Shown here in pieces: positions 8,316 through 17,090 of a stretch of 41,408 nt of DNA. A program made the translations under genes and the position numbers. Origin of the DNA: Deltaproteobacteria bacterium (GTDB lineage: Bacteria; Myxococcota_A; Polyangia; Haliangiales; Haliangiaceae); the NCBI GenBank assembly GCA_013813765.1, contig JACCRC010000398.1, forward strand, positions 1-41,408, in the 5' to 3' direction. Position 1 is the first letter of the stretch. Each line of letters opens with the position of its first letter. The notes below the pieces were generated by a model that was not told where the DNA came from, did not search any database, and saw nothing but the letters and a program-made list of their open reading frames with translations.

Positions 8316-8963
8316 TCACTTCTTCTCGAGGTGATCGACGAGGCTGTTGTACGCCGTCGTCACGCGCATCGAGAGCTCGGTCGCGGCCTTCTGCTTCTGC
8401 GGATTTCCGGCGTGCATGTCGGGGTGGTACTTGCGCATCAGCTGCCGGTAGCTGGTCTTGATCTGCGCCATGTCGGCGCCGGGCTGCAGGTCGAGGATGC
8501 GGTACCACTCGGCGGCCTTCGCCTCGCTGCTGCCGGGGCGCGGTGGCCGCGCGGATCCGCTGCTGCTCGAGGACGACGCGGATCCCGTCGACGATGACGA
8601 CGATGACGTCCAGCTGCCACCACCGGCGGCTGCCTGTTCCTTCATGCGGCGGAACTGCTCGTCCGCAGCAGCCTTCGCCTTCGCCTCGCGCTCGTCGCGA
8701 TCCTTGTGCACGCGGCCGGCACGCTCGCGCGCGAGCTTGTCGCGCTGTGCACGGGCCGCCGGATCCGACGTCGCGAGCTTCGCGATCGGGTTGTCCTCGG
8801 GCTTGCGCGGGGCCTTCTCGCGCGCGGCCTTCCGCATGAGCAGCTCCGACTGCAGGGCCGCGGTCTCGACGTGAGACAGCGGCTCGTCATCGACGATCAC
8901 GAGCGACGTCAGCCGCGAGATGCCCGACTGGGCGCTCTCGAGGATCCGCTTCGTGATGCTCAC
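8316..8963 (-). CDS. J-domain protein (DnaJ-like cochaperone, C-terminal J domain)
   Basis: The 215-residue protein has an unusual order. The N-terminal ~45 residues are unrecognised, residues ~45-110 are a charged Lys/Arg/Glu/Ala helix, and a Ser/Gly-rich linker with runs of serine follows (about 118-145). The last 65 residues are a J domain: YRILDLQPGADMAQIKTSYRQL and the HPD tripeptide in KYHPDMH near residue 180. J domains stimulate DnaK ATPase; the linker and lack of a zinc-finger or substrate-binding domain make this a specialised cochaperone rather than DnaJ itself. It is the last gene of the minus-strand run starting at 15822. Confidence 0.85.
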   Translation of the reverse strand: MSITKRILESAQSGISRLTSLVIVDDEPLSHVETAALQSELLMRKAAREKAPRKPEDNPIAKLATSDPAARAQRDKLARERAGRVHKDRDEREAKAKAAADEQFRRMKEQAAAGGGSWTSSSSSSTGSASSSSSSGSARPPRPGSSEAKAAEWYRILDLQPGADMAQIKTSYRQLMRKYHPDMHAGNPQKQKAATELSMRVTTAYNSLVDHLEKK

Positions 8964-9006
8964 GCGCTCAATCTAGCAGATCGGGTTGGCCGAGCGGAGC
9001 GAGGCC

Positions 9007-9966
9007 TCAATTGTGGTGGAGGATCGTGCCGCCCGATCCGACCACGTAGACGTCGCGGCCCGATCCCGAAACGCCCCAGAGGTTGTTCGTATTTCCCGCC
9101 GGCACCGTGATCTCCCACGTCGTACCGGTCCAGTGACCGACCTTCGCGCTTCCGGCCGCCCATACGTTGTTCGCCTCGGTCCCGAAGTAGCTCTGAAAGA
9201 TCGTCGAGCTCGTGCCGTGCGGCGTCCACGCGGTGCCGTTGTAGCGGAGCGTCTCGCTACCCGGCGTGATGTTGCCGGTCCACACGACGCCGGGGAGCGC
9301 GAGCACCGCGAAGGTCTGCGCGCCGCCGCCGGCCGGCATCACGGTGCCCCACGTCGTGCCGGTGTAGTGCTTGAGGTACCCGTTCTCCGTCGCGAGCCAG
9401 ACGTCGTTCGCTCCAGTGCCCGACAGTCCGAGCAGCGTGCCGGTGACGCTGTTGTACGTCCACTGGCTGCCGTTCCAGTGATTCGCTCGACCGCTGCTCG
9501 CGACCCAGACGTCGCTCGGGCCGGAGCCCCAGACCGCGACACAATCGCTGGTCGTCACGCCCGTCACCGCGCTCCAGCTCGTGCCGTTGTAGCGGAGGAT
9601 CGTTCCCGCGTGGCCGACTGCCCAGACGTCGGTCGGGCTTGCGGCCCACACGCCACGCAGGTGCTGGGTCGTTCCGCTCGTCATCCTCGTCCACGCGTTG
9701 TCCCTGCGGTGAAGGATCACGCCGCCATCGCCGACGACGAACGCCTCGCTCGGGCTCACCGCGGCCACGCCGTAGAGCAGGCTCGTCACGCCGGCGAGGT
9801 TCTCCACGCACCAGTTGGGACAGGCCGCGTTCGGCGGCGAATCCACGGTGGGCACGTCGGCGTCATCGCCGGGCATCCCATCGCCACCGAGCGACCCGTC
9901 GGTGCCGGTTGGCTGCGGCTGTCCGCAGCCGATCAGGACGAGGAGCGAGACCAGCGCGCTGCGCAT
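9007..9966 (-). CDS. Lipoprotein with beta-propeller-like repeats
   Basis: The 319-residue product has a lipobox LLVLIGC (Cys14) and an acidic Gly/Asp linker. It then has about six or seven repeats of roughly 40 residues built on the pattern 'G.ILRYNGTSW......LxGVWGSGPSDVWAVG', ending in VGSGGTILHHN. This WD/kelch-like pattern predicts a six- or seven-bladed propeller, a type common in surface lipoproteins of myxobacteria; the ligand is unknown. Two cysteines (ACPNWC) precede the propeller. ATG 9966 lies 7 bases after the stop of the RLAVN lipoprotein 2 gene, so the two are probably translated from one message. Confidence 0.75.
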   Translation of the reverse strand: MRSALVSLLVLIGCGQPQPTGTDGSLGGDGMPGDDADVPTVDSPPNAACPNWCVENLAGVTSLLYGVAAVSPSEAFVVGDGGVILHRRDNAWTRMTSGTTQHLRGVWAASPTDVWAVGHAGTILRYNGTSWSAVTGVTTSDCVAVWGSGPSDVWVASSGRANHWNGSQWTYNSVTGTLLGLSGTGANDVWLATENGYLKHYTGTTWGTVMPAGGGAQTFAVLALPGVVWTGNITPGSETLRYNGTAWTPHGTSSTIFQSYFGTEANNVWAAGSAKVGHWTGTTWEITVPAGNTNNLWGVSGSGRDVYVVGSGGTILHHN

Positions 9967-9973
9967 GCCGGGC

Positions 9974-10933
9974 TCAGGGCTGCGTGAACGTGGTGATCAC
10001 CTGGTGATACGTCGCGCGGCCGCTGCAGCCGCTGTGGTGATTGTGAGCGTTGTCGTCGTCGTGGTCGTGGTCGCCATCGTCGTCATCGTCGTCATGGCTT
10101 CCGTGACCGCCGTTGTTGTTGCTCGCGCCGAAGTCGGTCGAGTCGCGGCACGCCGCCCAGTAGCCGTGCTGGGAGAACTTGCGGCACGCGCGCGCGCTCT
10201 GCGGTGGCTCGTAGTCGCCGCAGTCGCCCGCGTACGTGAACCCGCACATCGTCTTGCCCGGATTCGCCGGATCGGGCTCCGCGCAGTCGCGCTCCGAGAG
10301 GCCACCTGCCTCGCCGGCCGCCTGATCCTTGCCGCGGCACGCGATCCACTCGATCGGTTCGCTGAGCGGACGGAAGTAGTCGCCGTAGAATGCGCCTTCC
10401 TGCTTCGTCCAGCCGGTGAGCTCCTCGGGCGTGGTCACGAGGCCGCGGTGCGGACCGCGCATCGAGATCGGAACCGTCACGTCGTGCAGGTTCACGCGCG
10501 CGTACAGACACGCGCTGACCCAGCGCTTGCCCTTCTTGTCGAGCGCCTTGTCGAGCCACCGCGTCGCGAGGCCCAGGCCGCCGAAGAACTCCAGCGGATC
10601 ACCGGTCACCGGATCCTTCGCCTCGAGCACCGTGCCCTCGGGCAGCGCACAGCTCACGATGTACCCGAGTAGCTCCTGCCCTTCTTCGGTCGCGAGCAGA
10701 TCGCTCATGCTGCTCAAGTTCGCCGACAGACGATTCACCGCGAGACGATTCACTGCGAGGCGATTCACCGCGAGCCGATTCACCGCGAGCCGATTCACTG
10801 CGAGCCGATTCACCGAGAGTCGATTGTCGGAGACGAGGCCCTGACTCGAGTCAGACAGCTCGTCTTGTTCGTCGGTACAACCCACCGCGCCCACCACCGT
10901 GCTGACTGCAATCACGAGGCTGACGACGCGCAT
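9974..10933 (-). CDS. RLAVN-repeat lipoprotein 2 with Asp/His-rich C terminus
   Basis: The product has 319 residues. The signal MRVVSLVIAVSTVVGAVGC has a probable lipidated Cys19. Seven pentapeptides follow (RLSVN, five RLAVN, RLSAN; residues 38-72), then the domain shared with 7562-8308: LLGYIVSCALPEG, LGLATRWLDKALD, KRWVSACLYARVN, ISMRGPHRG and EGAFYGDYF, then a Cys-rich stretch. Unlike its paralogue it has a C-terminal tail of ~35 residues very rich in Asp and His (GGHGSHDDDDDDGDHDHDDD and further His), a plausible metal-binding segment. The frame is open further upstream from a TTG at 10969, next to the kinase stop, but ATG 10933 gives the proper signal peptide. It sits 36 bases downstream of the kinase-AAA gene. 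Confidence 0.75.
   Translation of the reverse strand: MRVVSLVIAVSTVVGAVGCTDEQDELSDSSQGLVSDNRLSVNRLAVNRLAVNRLAVNRLAVNRLAVNRLSANLSSMSDLLATEEGQELLGYIVSCALPEGTVLEAKDPVTGDPLEFFGGLGLATRWLDKALDKKGKRWVSACLYARVNLHDVTVPISMRGPHRGLVTTPEELTGWTKQEGAFYGDYFRPLSEPIEWIACRGKDQAAGEAGGLSERDCAEPDPANPGKTMCGFTYAGDCGDYEPPQSARACRKFSQHGYWAACRDSTDFGASNNNGGHGSHDDDDDDGDHDHDDDNAHNHHSGCSGRATYHQVITTFTQP
10718..10822 (-). repeat. Seven 15-bp tandem repeats coding RL[AS][VA]N
   Basis: The tract sits directly after the lipoprotein linker. The outer units are the diverged ones (RLSVN first, RLSAN last), as expected when the inner units are homogenised by slippage or unequal exchange. Confidence 0.95.
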
Positions 10934-10969
10934 GAGGTCCACGATGGGTCCATTCCAGAACGCGCGCAA

Positions 10970-13900
10970 CTAGTTGTTTTCCCTGCCTGTAGGGGGCACG
11001 GAGCGCCGTGACCACACGGGGTGAGCGGCGATCCAATTTTTTAGCTCGGTGATCCTCTCCGGCCCGAGCGCGCCCGCCGTGTAGGCGAGGTGGGCGAGCT
11101 CGATCTTGTGGTCGATGCCGAGGAGCTCGTTAGCCGGTGACAGCGCGGCTTCCCACTCCGACGGTGATGCGCCGTCGCAGACGCAGCGAAGCACCCGGAT
11201 GATCGCCTGTTCAGGGGGGGCGAGGCCGGCGGTCGCGATCCCGTCGAGAGTTGCCTTCAGCTCGACCACCTCCCCTCGGGCGGCGAGGATCCGTGCGACG
11301 AGGACCTGGTCGAAGTTTGCCGCCCCCTCGCCGTACCCCTTCTGAAGGTTGAGGCTGCGACGGGCTGCGACCAGCGCTCCCTCGAGGGAGCCCGCCCAGA
11401 GCAGGGACTCGGCGAGGTTGTAGGTCGCGACCCGTTCGAGGATCGCCTGCCCGATCTCGCGTGCGATCTGGATCACCTGCCGGAGATCCTCGGCGCAACG
11501 CTCGACCTGACCGCTCGCGGACCAGAGCCACGAGCGATTCGTGTACGCGGCGCCGAGATGGAACCGATCGTCGCGCGCCTCGCAGAGCGGGATCAGCGTC
11601 TCGAACTCCGCGGCGGCGCGATCGAACGCTCCGATGTCGACGGCGAGCGTCGCCGAGAGCAGCGTCGCGATGATCTCCGCGTCGTGACGCCCGTACGTTC
11701 GCGCGCGCTCGACGACGGACGTCAGGAGGGGTGCGGCGCGATCGAACTCGCGCGCGCGCCATGCACTGCGCCCGAGTGCGAGGTCCGCCTCGACCGCGAG
11801 CTCAGGGATCGGGTGCGTCGCGAGCAGCTCGGTTGCACGCTTCGCGGCGGCCGCCGACGCGGCGAAGTCCTCCGCCCAGTCGTGTGCGGTCGCCTTCTCG
11901 AGCAGCGCCTCGATCTCGAGCCGCGCATCGCCGTGGGCGATCGCGATCGCGATCGCCGCATCGAGATCGACGACGGCGTCGTTGATCCGCTGCAGCTTGT
12001 ACCGCGCGCGCGCACGCCCGAGCAGCGCACGTCCGCGCCGCGGATCCTCGCCGGGGAGGTTGCGCACCGCGCCCTGCCACGCCTGATCCGCATCGAGCGC
12101 GCGGTGACCCTTGTGCGCTTCCTCTGCGATCCACGCGAATGCTGCTGCGGCGCGCTCGGCCTCGCCGACCGCCTCGGCGTGACGTGCGATCCGCTCGGCG
12201 ACGCCCGGCGCATCCAGCGGTGACGTGCTCCAGTGCTCGAGCGCCGCGCGGTGGATCACCGCCCGCTCGGCCTCGTTCGTCGTCGTGTAGATGCCTTCCT
12301 GCAGGAGCCCCGAGCGAAACGTCCAGCGCCGGTCGCCGGCATCGAGGAGCTGCGCCGCCGTCAGCTCGCACAGCCCGATGTCGACATCGATCGCGGTCGT
12401 CGCGCCGCCGGCCCGCTCGACGGTGTCGAGGATCGCGTGCAGCGCATCCCGCTGGACCTCGTCGCCGAGCACAGCGCACACGCGTGCGAGCGCGACGAGC
12501 TCCCGCGAGAGCTCGGCGAGCTCGCGCGCGGCGAGCCACGGACCGAGCGCGATCGGCTCGAGCTTGTCGAGCGCCGTGGTGTCGAGGAAGTACTCCCCGC
12601 CGGAGCGCGTGCGGATCGCACCGCGCTCGTGGATCTCGCGCGCGAGCATCGTCAGGTGCAGCGGGTTCGCGCGCGCGAGGCCGACGAGCTGTCGCAGTGC
12701 ACGGAGCGGTGGATACTCCGCCGGCTCGAGGAGTGCGGCCGTCATCTGCACCGCCGCGTCCTCGTCGAGCACGCCGAGCACGCTCTTGCGATGCCGCTCC
12801 GCGTGGGCGCCGAGGTTGGGTCTTCGCGCGTCGAGCCGCGAGCTGCCGATGCCGAGCACCCACAGCGGCAACGCCTCGCCGCCGAGCGTCGCGTACTCGA
12901 GTGCATCGAGCAGCGCGTGATCGGCGAGGTGAAGATCGTCGAGGATCACGACGGTAGGCTTCGAGCGCGCAGCTGCGCGGAGCGCATCACCGATCGCGCG
13001 CACCGGAGGGCCTTCGGGGATGCCGATCAACGCGGCGAGCGGCGGCGACTTCCCGCTGCCCGGCGCGGGCACCGCGGCGAAGTGCACGCGCGCTCCGAGG
13101 TCGCCGAGACGCCGCGCGAGCTCCGCGGCGAACGCGGTCTTGCCGACGCCTGCATCACCGGTGAGCACGGCGAACGCGGGTCCCGCCGGGCCCCACGTGC
13201 CCGAGCCACTGCGGTGCTCCTGCGGTGGGATCCCGTGCACCGCGGCCGCGGCGTCCGCCGCCAGATCGGTGAGCAGCGCATCGCGGCCAAATAGCTCGGC
13301 GCGGCCGCCACCCTCGACGAGAAATCGGAATCCCGGCCCCGCATCGTCAGCGGGACGCGTCGCGACCTGGGTCACGGCCGCGATCGCGCGCGTCAGGATC
13401 ACACCGGTCCATGTCGCGACGGGTAGCCAGCTCTCCGGCTTCTCCACGCCCTCGCCGCGCAGCACGGGTGCGGCACCGGTCCCGTCGAGCTGGAGCGCAT
13501 CGAGGTGAAGCGCGACCCGTGCACCACCGTCCGCGAGGTCACGGGCGAGCTGCAGCGCGACCGTCGCGGGATCGGCGTGGGCAGAGCCGAGCAACGCGAC
13601 GAGGATCCGCCGGCCGCGCTGCGACACGATGATCACGTGACGCGCCGCGAGCGTGGCGAGCACCGCGCGATCGACCCTCGCGAGCTCGATCCACACCAGC
13701 ACGACCGGCTGCCGGCTCTCCGCGATCTGCGAGAGCGCAGGGGCGGTGCGCATCATCGTCGGCGTGTCGCGCGTCGCGCGCAGCCGGGCGCGGAGATCCT
13801 CGGTGTCGCGCGGGCGCTTCGTCGGATCCTTCGCGAGGCAATCGGCGCAGATGCCCTCGAGCGCGACCGGCACCGACGCCATCCCACCGAGCCGCGGTGG

Positions 13901-14644
13901 CCGCAGCGCCGCGTGCGCGCGCTCGAGCGCCGCGGCATCGCCGACGAACGGCGGCCGTCCCGCACACAGCTCGAAGAGCACGCAGGCGATCGCGTAGAGG
14001 TCCGAGCGCACCGTCACGGATGCGGCGTCGATCAGCTGCTCGGGCGGCATGTACTCGAGCGAGCCGACCTGAACGTTCGCGCGCGTCGGATCCTCCGGAT
14101 CCGACGGCGTCTTTCGCGCGAGACCGAGGTCGAGGATGACGACGCTGCCGTCATCACGTCGGTACATGTTGTCGGGCTTGATGTCGCGGTGGATGAAGCC
14201 CGCGGCGTGCACGCGCCCCAGCGCGGTGAGGGCGGCGAGCACCGTGGACACCGCGCGATCGGTGCCGAGCGCGCCGCCGTAGGTGAGCGCGGTGATGCTC
14301 GTGCCGACGATCTTCTCCATCTCGATCCACGCCCGGCCACCGTAGAGCACGCCGTGACCTGCGAGGCGCGGAACCGAGGGCGCACCGATCGTGCCGAGCG
14401 CCTCCGCCTCGCGGGCCATCCGAGCGCGCGCGAGCTCGTGATCCGCGTGCGCGACCTTGAGCACCGTCGCTCCGAGATCCCACACCGAGGCGAACCCACC
14501 GCTGCCGAGCAGCGTTCCGACCGGCCGCTCCCACTGAAAGGGTGCGCCCGGCTCACCGACCTCCGCGGATGCCGCGACGCCGCCGTGCTCGGGGCACGCG
14601 AGGCCCGCGGCCAGCCGGCGATGACAGGTCACGCACCTCGCCAC
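10970..14644 (-). CDS. Ser/Thr kinase-AAA ATPase-TPR signalling protein
   Basis: This 1224-residue protein opens with a Cys motif CVTC...CPEH (residues 4-20), possibly a small zinc ribbon. A Hanks-type kinase domain follows (~40-290): GSGGFASVW, Lys63, HRDIKPDN (Asp154), DLG in place of DFG (Asp172) and MPPEQ. Residues ~305-470 are a divergent alpha/beta region resembling the nucleotidyl-cyclase-like linkers of such proteins. An AAA/STAND ATPase follows, with Walker A GDAGVGKT (~495) and Walker B VVILDDLHLAD (~565). The last ~400 residues are helical TPR-like repeats. It would be a cytoplasmic signal integrator. No C-terminal LuxR-type DNA-binding domain is seen. Start is GTG 14644, 26 bases after the upstream kinase stop. 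Because of the DLG, activity is plausible but unproven. Confidence 0.88.
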   Translation of the reverse strand: MARCVTCHRRLAAGLACPEHGGVAASAEVGEPGAPFQWERPVGTLLGSGGFASVWDLGATVLKVAHADHELARARMAREAEALGTIGAPSVPRLAGHGVLYGGRAWIEMEKIVGTSITALTYGGALGTDRAVSTVLAALTALGRVHAAGFIHRDIKPDNMYRRDDGSVVILDLGLARKTPSDPEDPTRANVQVGSLEYMPPEQLIDAASVTVRSDLYAIACVLFELCAGRPPFVGDAAALERAHAALRPPRLGGMASVPVALEGICADCLAKDPTKRPRDTEDLRARLRATRDTPTMMRTAPALSQIAESRQPVVLVWIELARVDRAVLATLAARHVIIVSQRGRRILVALLGSAHADPATVALQLARDLADGGARVALHLDALQLDGTGAAPVLRGEGVEKPESWLPVATWTGVILTRAIAAVTQVATRPADDAGPGFRFLVEGGGRAELFGRDALLTDLAADAAAAVHGIPPQEHRSGSGTWGPAGPAFAVLTGDAGVGKTAFAAELARRLGDLGARVHFAAVPAPGSGKSPPLAALIGIPEGPPVRAIGDALRAAARSKPTVVILDDLHLADHALLDALEYATLGGEALPLWVLGIGSSRLDARRPNLGAHAERHRKSVLGVLDEDAAVQMTAALLEPAEYPPLRALRQLVGLARANPLHLTMLAREIHERGAIRTRSGGEYFLDTTALDKLEPIALGPWLAARELAELSRELVALARVCAVLGDEVQRDALHAILDTVERAGGATTAIDVDIGLCELTAAQLLDAGDRRWTFRSGLLQEGIYTTTNEAERAVIHRAALEHWSTSPLDAPGVAERIARHAEAVGEAERAAAAFAWIAEEAHKGHRALDADQAWQGAVRNLPGEDPRRGRALLGRARARYKLQRINDAVVDLDAAIAIAIAHGDARLEIEALLEKATAHDWAEDFAASAAAAKRATELLATHPIPELAVEADLALGRSAWRAREFDRAAPLLTSVVERARTYGRHDAEIIATLLSATLAVDIGAFDRAAAEFETLIPLCEARDDRFHLGAAYTNRSWLWSASGQVERCAEDLRQVIQIAREIGQAILERVATYNLAESLLWAGSLEGALVAARRSLNLQKGYGEGAANFDQVLVARILAARGEVVELKATLDGIATAGLAPPEQAIIRVLRCVCDGASPSEWEAALSPANELLGIDHKIELAHLAYTAGALGPERITELKNWIAAHPVWSRRSVPPTGRENN

Positions 14645-14670
14645 CCGATCATTCTATCGGCGATCAAGGG

Positions 14671-15822
14671 TCACAGATCGCCCGAGACCCACAACCCGTC
14701 GGGAAGCGGGTATGGCGCCCACGATTCGGCGTCGAGGGCCGGCCCGTCGACGATCGCGCCCTGCAGCGACGCCCGACTTTTTCCGAGTGCGACCTTTGCG
14801 GAGGTCGCATGCGATGCAAGCAGTCCTCGCATGCCGCCGACATCGAGCTCCGGTGGGCGGATCACCGCGAGCACGCTGTCGGGGGCTGCGAGCGCGATCG
14901 TCATGCCGAGGCCGCGCGCGAGCTCGCTGATCTTGGCGATCACATCGGCGTCACCTTCGGCGTACAGCGCGATCACATCTTGCTCCGCGCCGGTCGCGGG
15001 ATGGATCACGGCGTGGAGCGCGTCGAACAGCTCCTGCGGCGTCGCAAATCGCTCGCGTTGCTCCGGCGCGAGCGCGCGCGCGATCGGTGCGTCGATCGCG
15101 GGATCGATATCGACCTTCGTCGACGGCCGCGGGCGCGCACCGTGGATCTGCATGTAGCTCTGCACCACGCCCGGTGCTCCGCCGAACGCCGGGTGACCGG
15201 TCAGCATGTGGAACGCGAGCAGTCCGAGCGCGTAGACATCCGTGCGCGCATCCACTGGCTGGCCGCGCATCTGCTCGGGCGCCATCGCCGCCGGCGTGCC
15301 GAGCATCGAGCGTGACGACGTCAGCCCGGGGCCTTCCTGGTCGGTGAGCTTCACGAGGCCGAAGTCGAGCAGCACGGGGCGCAGGCCGCCTGCATCGCGC
15401 GCGAGGATCACGTTCGACGCCTTGACGTCGCGGTGAACGAGACCAGCGGTGTGAGCGACCGTGAGGGCGTCGCACAGCGGCGCGAAGATCGTGAGCATCT
15501 CCGCGGGTGGCAGCGCGCCGCGCTCCTGGAGCACCTCGCGCAGGCTCGGTCCTTCGAGGTACTCGAGCACCAGGTACGGACGCCCGTCATCGAGTGCCCC
15601 GTGCCCGATGGCGCGGACGACGCTGCGATGGTGAAGACGCTCGATCGCTTCCAGCTCGCGCTGGAACCGCGTCAGCGCATCGATGGAGCGTACGAGCTCG
15701 AGGTGAAGGATCTTGATCGCGACCGGTGCGAGCGCGCTGTCGGTGCCGCGCCAGACCTGGCCGAATCCACCTTCGCCGATCATGCGATCGAGCGTGTAGC
15801 CGGGGACGCTCGGTACCTGCAC
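14671..15822 (-). CDS. Hanks-type Ser/Thr protein kinase, soluble
   Basis: The 383-residue protein has a complete PknB-like kinase domain over about residues 8-270: GEGGFGQVW loop (16-24), Lys37 (VAIK), catalytic HRDVKASN (Asp132), DFG (Asp153) and APEQ in the activation segment. The remaining ~110 residues form a small alpha/beta domain with no recognised family and no membrane segment, so it is predicted to be cytoplasmic. It precedes the kinase-AAA-TPR gene by 26 bases on the same strand, so the two kinases may act in one pathway. Start GTG 15822. It is divergent from the PAS histidine kinase at 15936 across a 113-base spacer. Confidence 0.92.
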   Translation of the reverse strand: MQVPSVPGYTLDRMIGEGGFGQVWRGTDSALAPVAIKILHLELVRSIDALTRFQRELEAIERLHHRSVVRAIGHGALDDGRPYLVLEYLEGPSLREVLQERGALPPAEMLTIFAPLCDALTVAHTAGLVHRDVKASNVILARDAGGLRPVLLDFGLVKLTDQEGPGLTSSRSMLGTPAAMAPEQMRGQPVDARTDVYALGLLAFHMLTGHPAFGGAPGVVQSYMQIHGARPRPSTKVDIDPAIDAPIARALAPEQRERFATPQELFDALHAVIHPATGAEQDVIALYAEGDADVIAKISELARGLGMTIALAAPDSVLAVIRPPELDVGGMRGLLASHATSAKVALGKSRASLQGAIVDGPALDAESWAPYPLPDGLWVSGDL

Positions 15823-15908
15823 GAGGACCGAATTATCTCATCGAACGCGAAGCCGGCGCCTGTTTCGAGACGCGGGCCTGCCGCAATCCGCTGCAGCGGT
15901 AACCTTGC

Positions 15909-15918
15909 AACACGTGTT
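15909..15918. promoter_or_regulatory. AACACGTGTT palindrome between divergent kinase genes
   Basis: A perfect 10-bp palindrome lies in the 113-base spacer between the Ser/Thr kinase (minus) and the histidine kinase (plus), 17 bases before the histidine kinase start. It could be an operator for either gene. A palindrome of this length also occurs by chance, and no partner site is seen. Confidence 0.25.
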
Positions 15919-15935
15919 AGCGTTGTCCCGCCAAC

Positions 15936-17081
15936 GTGTTCGAGAATGTGATCGAGGCGATGGTCGACGCGGTGCTCGTCGTGGATGTGGAAGGCCGCGT
16001 CACCCTCGCGAACACCGCCGCCACCTCGATCACGGGGTATTCGCAGGAAGAGCTGCGATTGACCCCGGTCGCGAAGCTCCTGATCGATGACAGCTCGGGC
16101 TTGCGCACCGTCGTACGGCGCCGCATCGAAGAAGGCGACGTGATGCGCCGCGAGGAGTCGTGGCTCGTCGCGAAGTCCGGCGCGAGGGTGCCGGTGTCCA
16201 TCACCGGATCACCGGTGCTGCGGCCCGATGGCGGCCTCGAGGGCATCGTGCTGGTCGCACGCGACGTCCGCGAGATCCGGAGCCTCCTCGCCGACAAGGA
16301 AGCGGAGATCCAGCGGCGCACCCTGGCGGAGGACGCCCTGCGGAGCGCGAAGGCGTCGATCGAGGAACAGCTGGATCAGTCGCGCGCGTCGCTCCTGCTC
16401 GCCGAGCGCCGCGCCACGCTCGGCACGCTTGCGGGTGGCGTCGGTCACGAGCTCCGCAACATCGCCCAGATCCAGGTCTCTGCCGTCGACGAGCTCCAGA
16501 CCGCGCTCGCCGCCGGGGAGGACGTCACCGCGCTCGCGCGAGAGGTGATCGGCGACCTCGAGCGCGTCGCCGAGCACATCACCGCGCACGGTCAGCGTCT
16601 GATGCAGCTCGCTCGGCCGGGTCCCGACCGCGTCGCACCGATCGATCTGTCGGCGGTGGTGCGCGATGTCATCGCGATGCTTCGCGGCGCCGGCAAGCTG
16701 CGCCGCGTGGAGGTCGCGCTCTCCATGACCGATGGTCTCCAGGTGACCGTCAACCGTACCCGCATCGAGCAGATCATGGTGAACCTGGTCGTCAACGCGG
16801 TCGATGCGATCGGCGAGGACGGAGGCACGATCACGATCGACGTGCAATCTGGGGCCGATCCCACGCGCGTCGTCTGCTCGGTGACCGACACGGGCTGCGG
16901 CATCCCCGCGGACCAGATCGACAAGATCTTCGAGCCGTTCTTCACGACCAAGCCCGAGGACCGCGGCACCGGCCTCGGCCTGCCGGTCGCGCGAGAGATC
17001 GTGCAGACGTACGGCGGCACCCTGAACGTCGTTTCCAAGGTCGGCGTCAGCACCACCTTCACCTTCGACCTCCCGCGCTAG
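15936..17081 (+). CDS. PAS-domain sensor histidine kinase, soluble
   Basis: The 381-residue protein begins with a PAS domain (about residues 1-115: LVVDVEGRVTLANTAA, ITGYSQEEL, LEGIVLVARDV). A coiled-coil linker follows, then the transmitter: H-box GVGHELRN with phospho-acceptor His171, N-box NLVVNAVDA, G1 DTGCGI, F-box FEPFFTTK and G2 GTGLGLP. There is no membrane segment, so the signal is cytoplasmic. No response regulator gene lies next to it, so it is an orphan kinase, as is common in this group of bacteria. Start is GTG 15936; ATG 15960 is an alternative. The following lipoprotein gene begins 9 bases after its stop. Confidence 0.93.
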   Translation: MFENVIEAMVDAVLVVDVEGRVTLANTAATSITGYSQEELRLTPVAKLLIDDSSGLRTVVRRRIEEGDVMRREESWLVAKSGARVPVSITGSPVLRPDGGLEGIVLVARDVREIRSLLADKEAEIQRRTLAEDALRSAKASIEEQLDQSRASLLLAERRATLGTLAGGVGHELRNIAQIQVSAVDELQTALAAGEDVTALAREVIGDLERVAEHITAHGQRLMQLARPGPDRVAPIDLSAVVRDVIAMLRGAGKLRRVEVALSMTDGLQVTVNRTRIEQIMVNLVVNAVDAIGEDGGTITIDVQSGADPTRVVCSVTDTGCGIPADQIDKIFEPFFTTKPEDRGTGLGLPVAREIVQTYGGTLNVVSKVGVSTTFTFDLPR

Positions 17082-17090
17082 TATCTCGTC

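Noticed and set aside
12233..13294. Long plus-strand open frame opposite the kinase-AAA gene
   Set aside because: Composition is Arg/Glu/His-rich and follows the opposite strand's codon bias; no domain is recognisable. It is a high-GC shadow frame, as are similar ones at 861-1982, 20718-22391 and 32918-34477.
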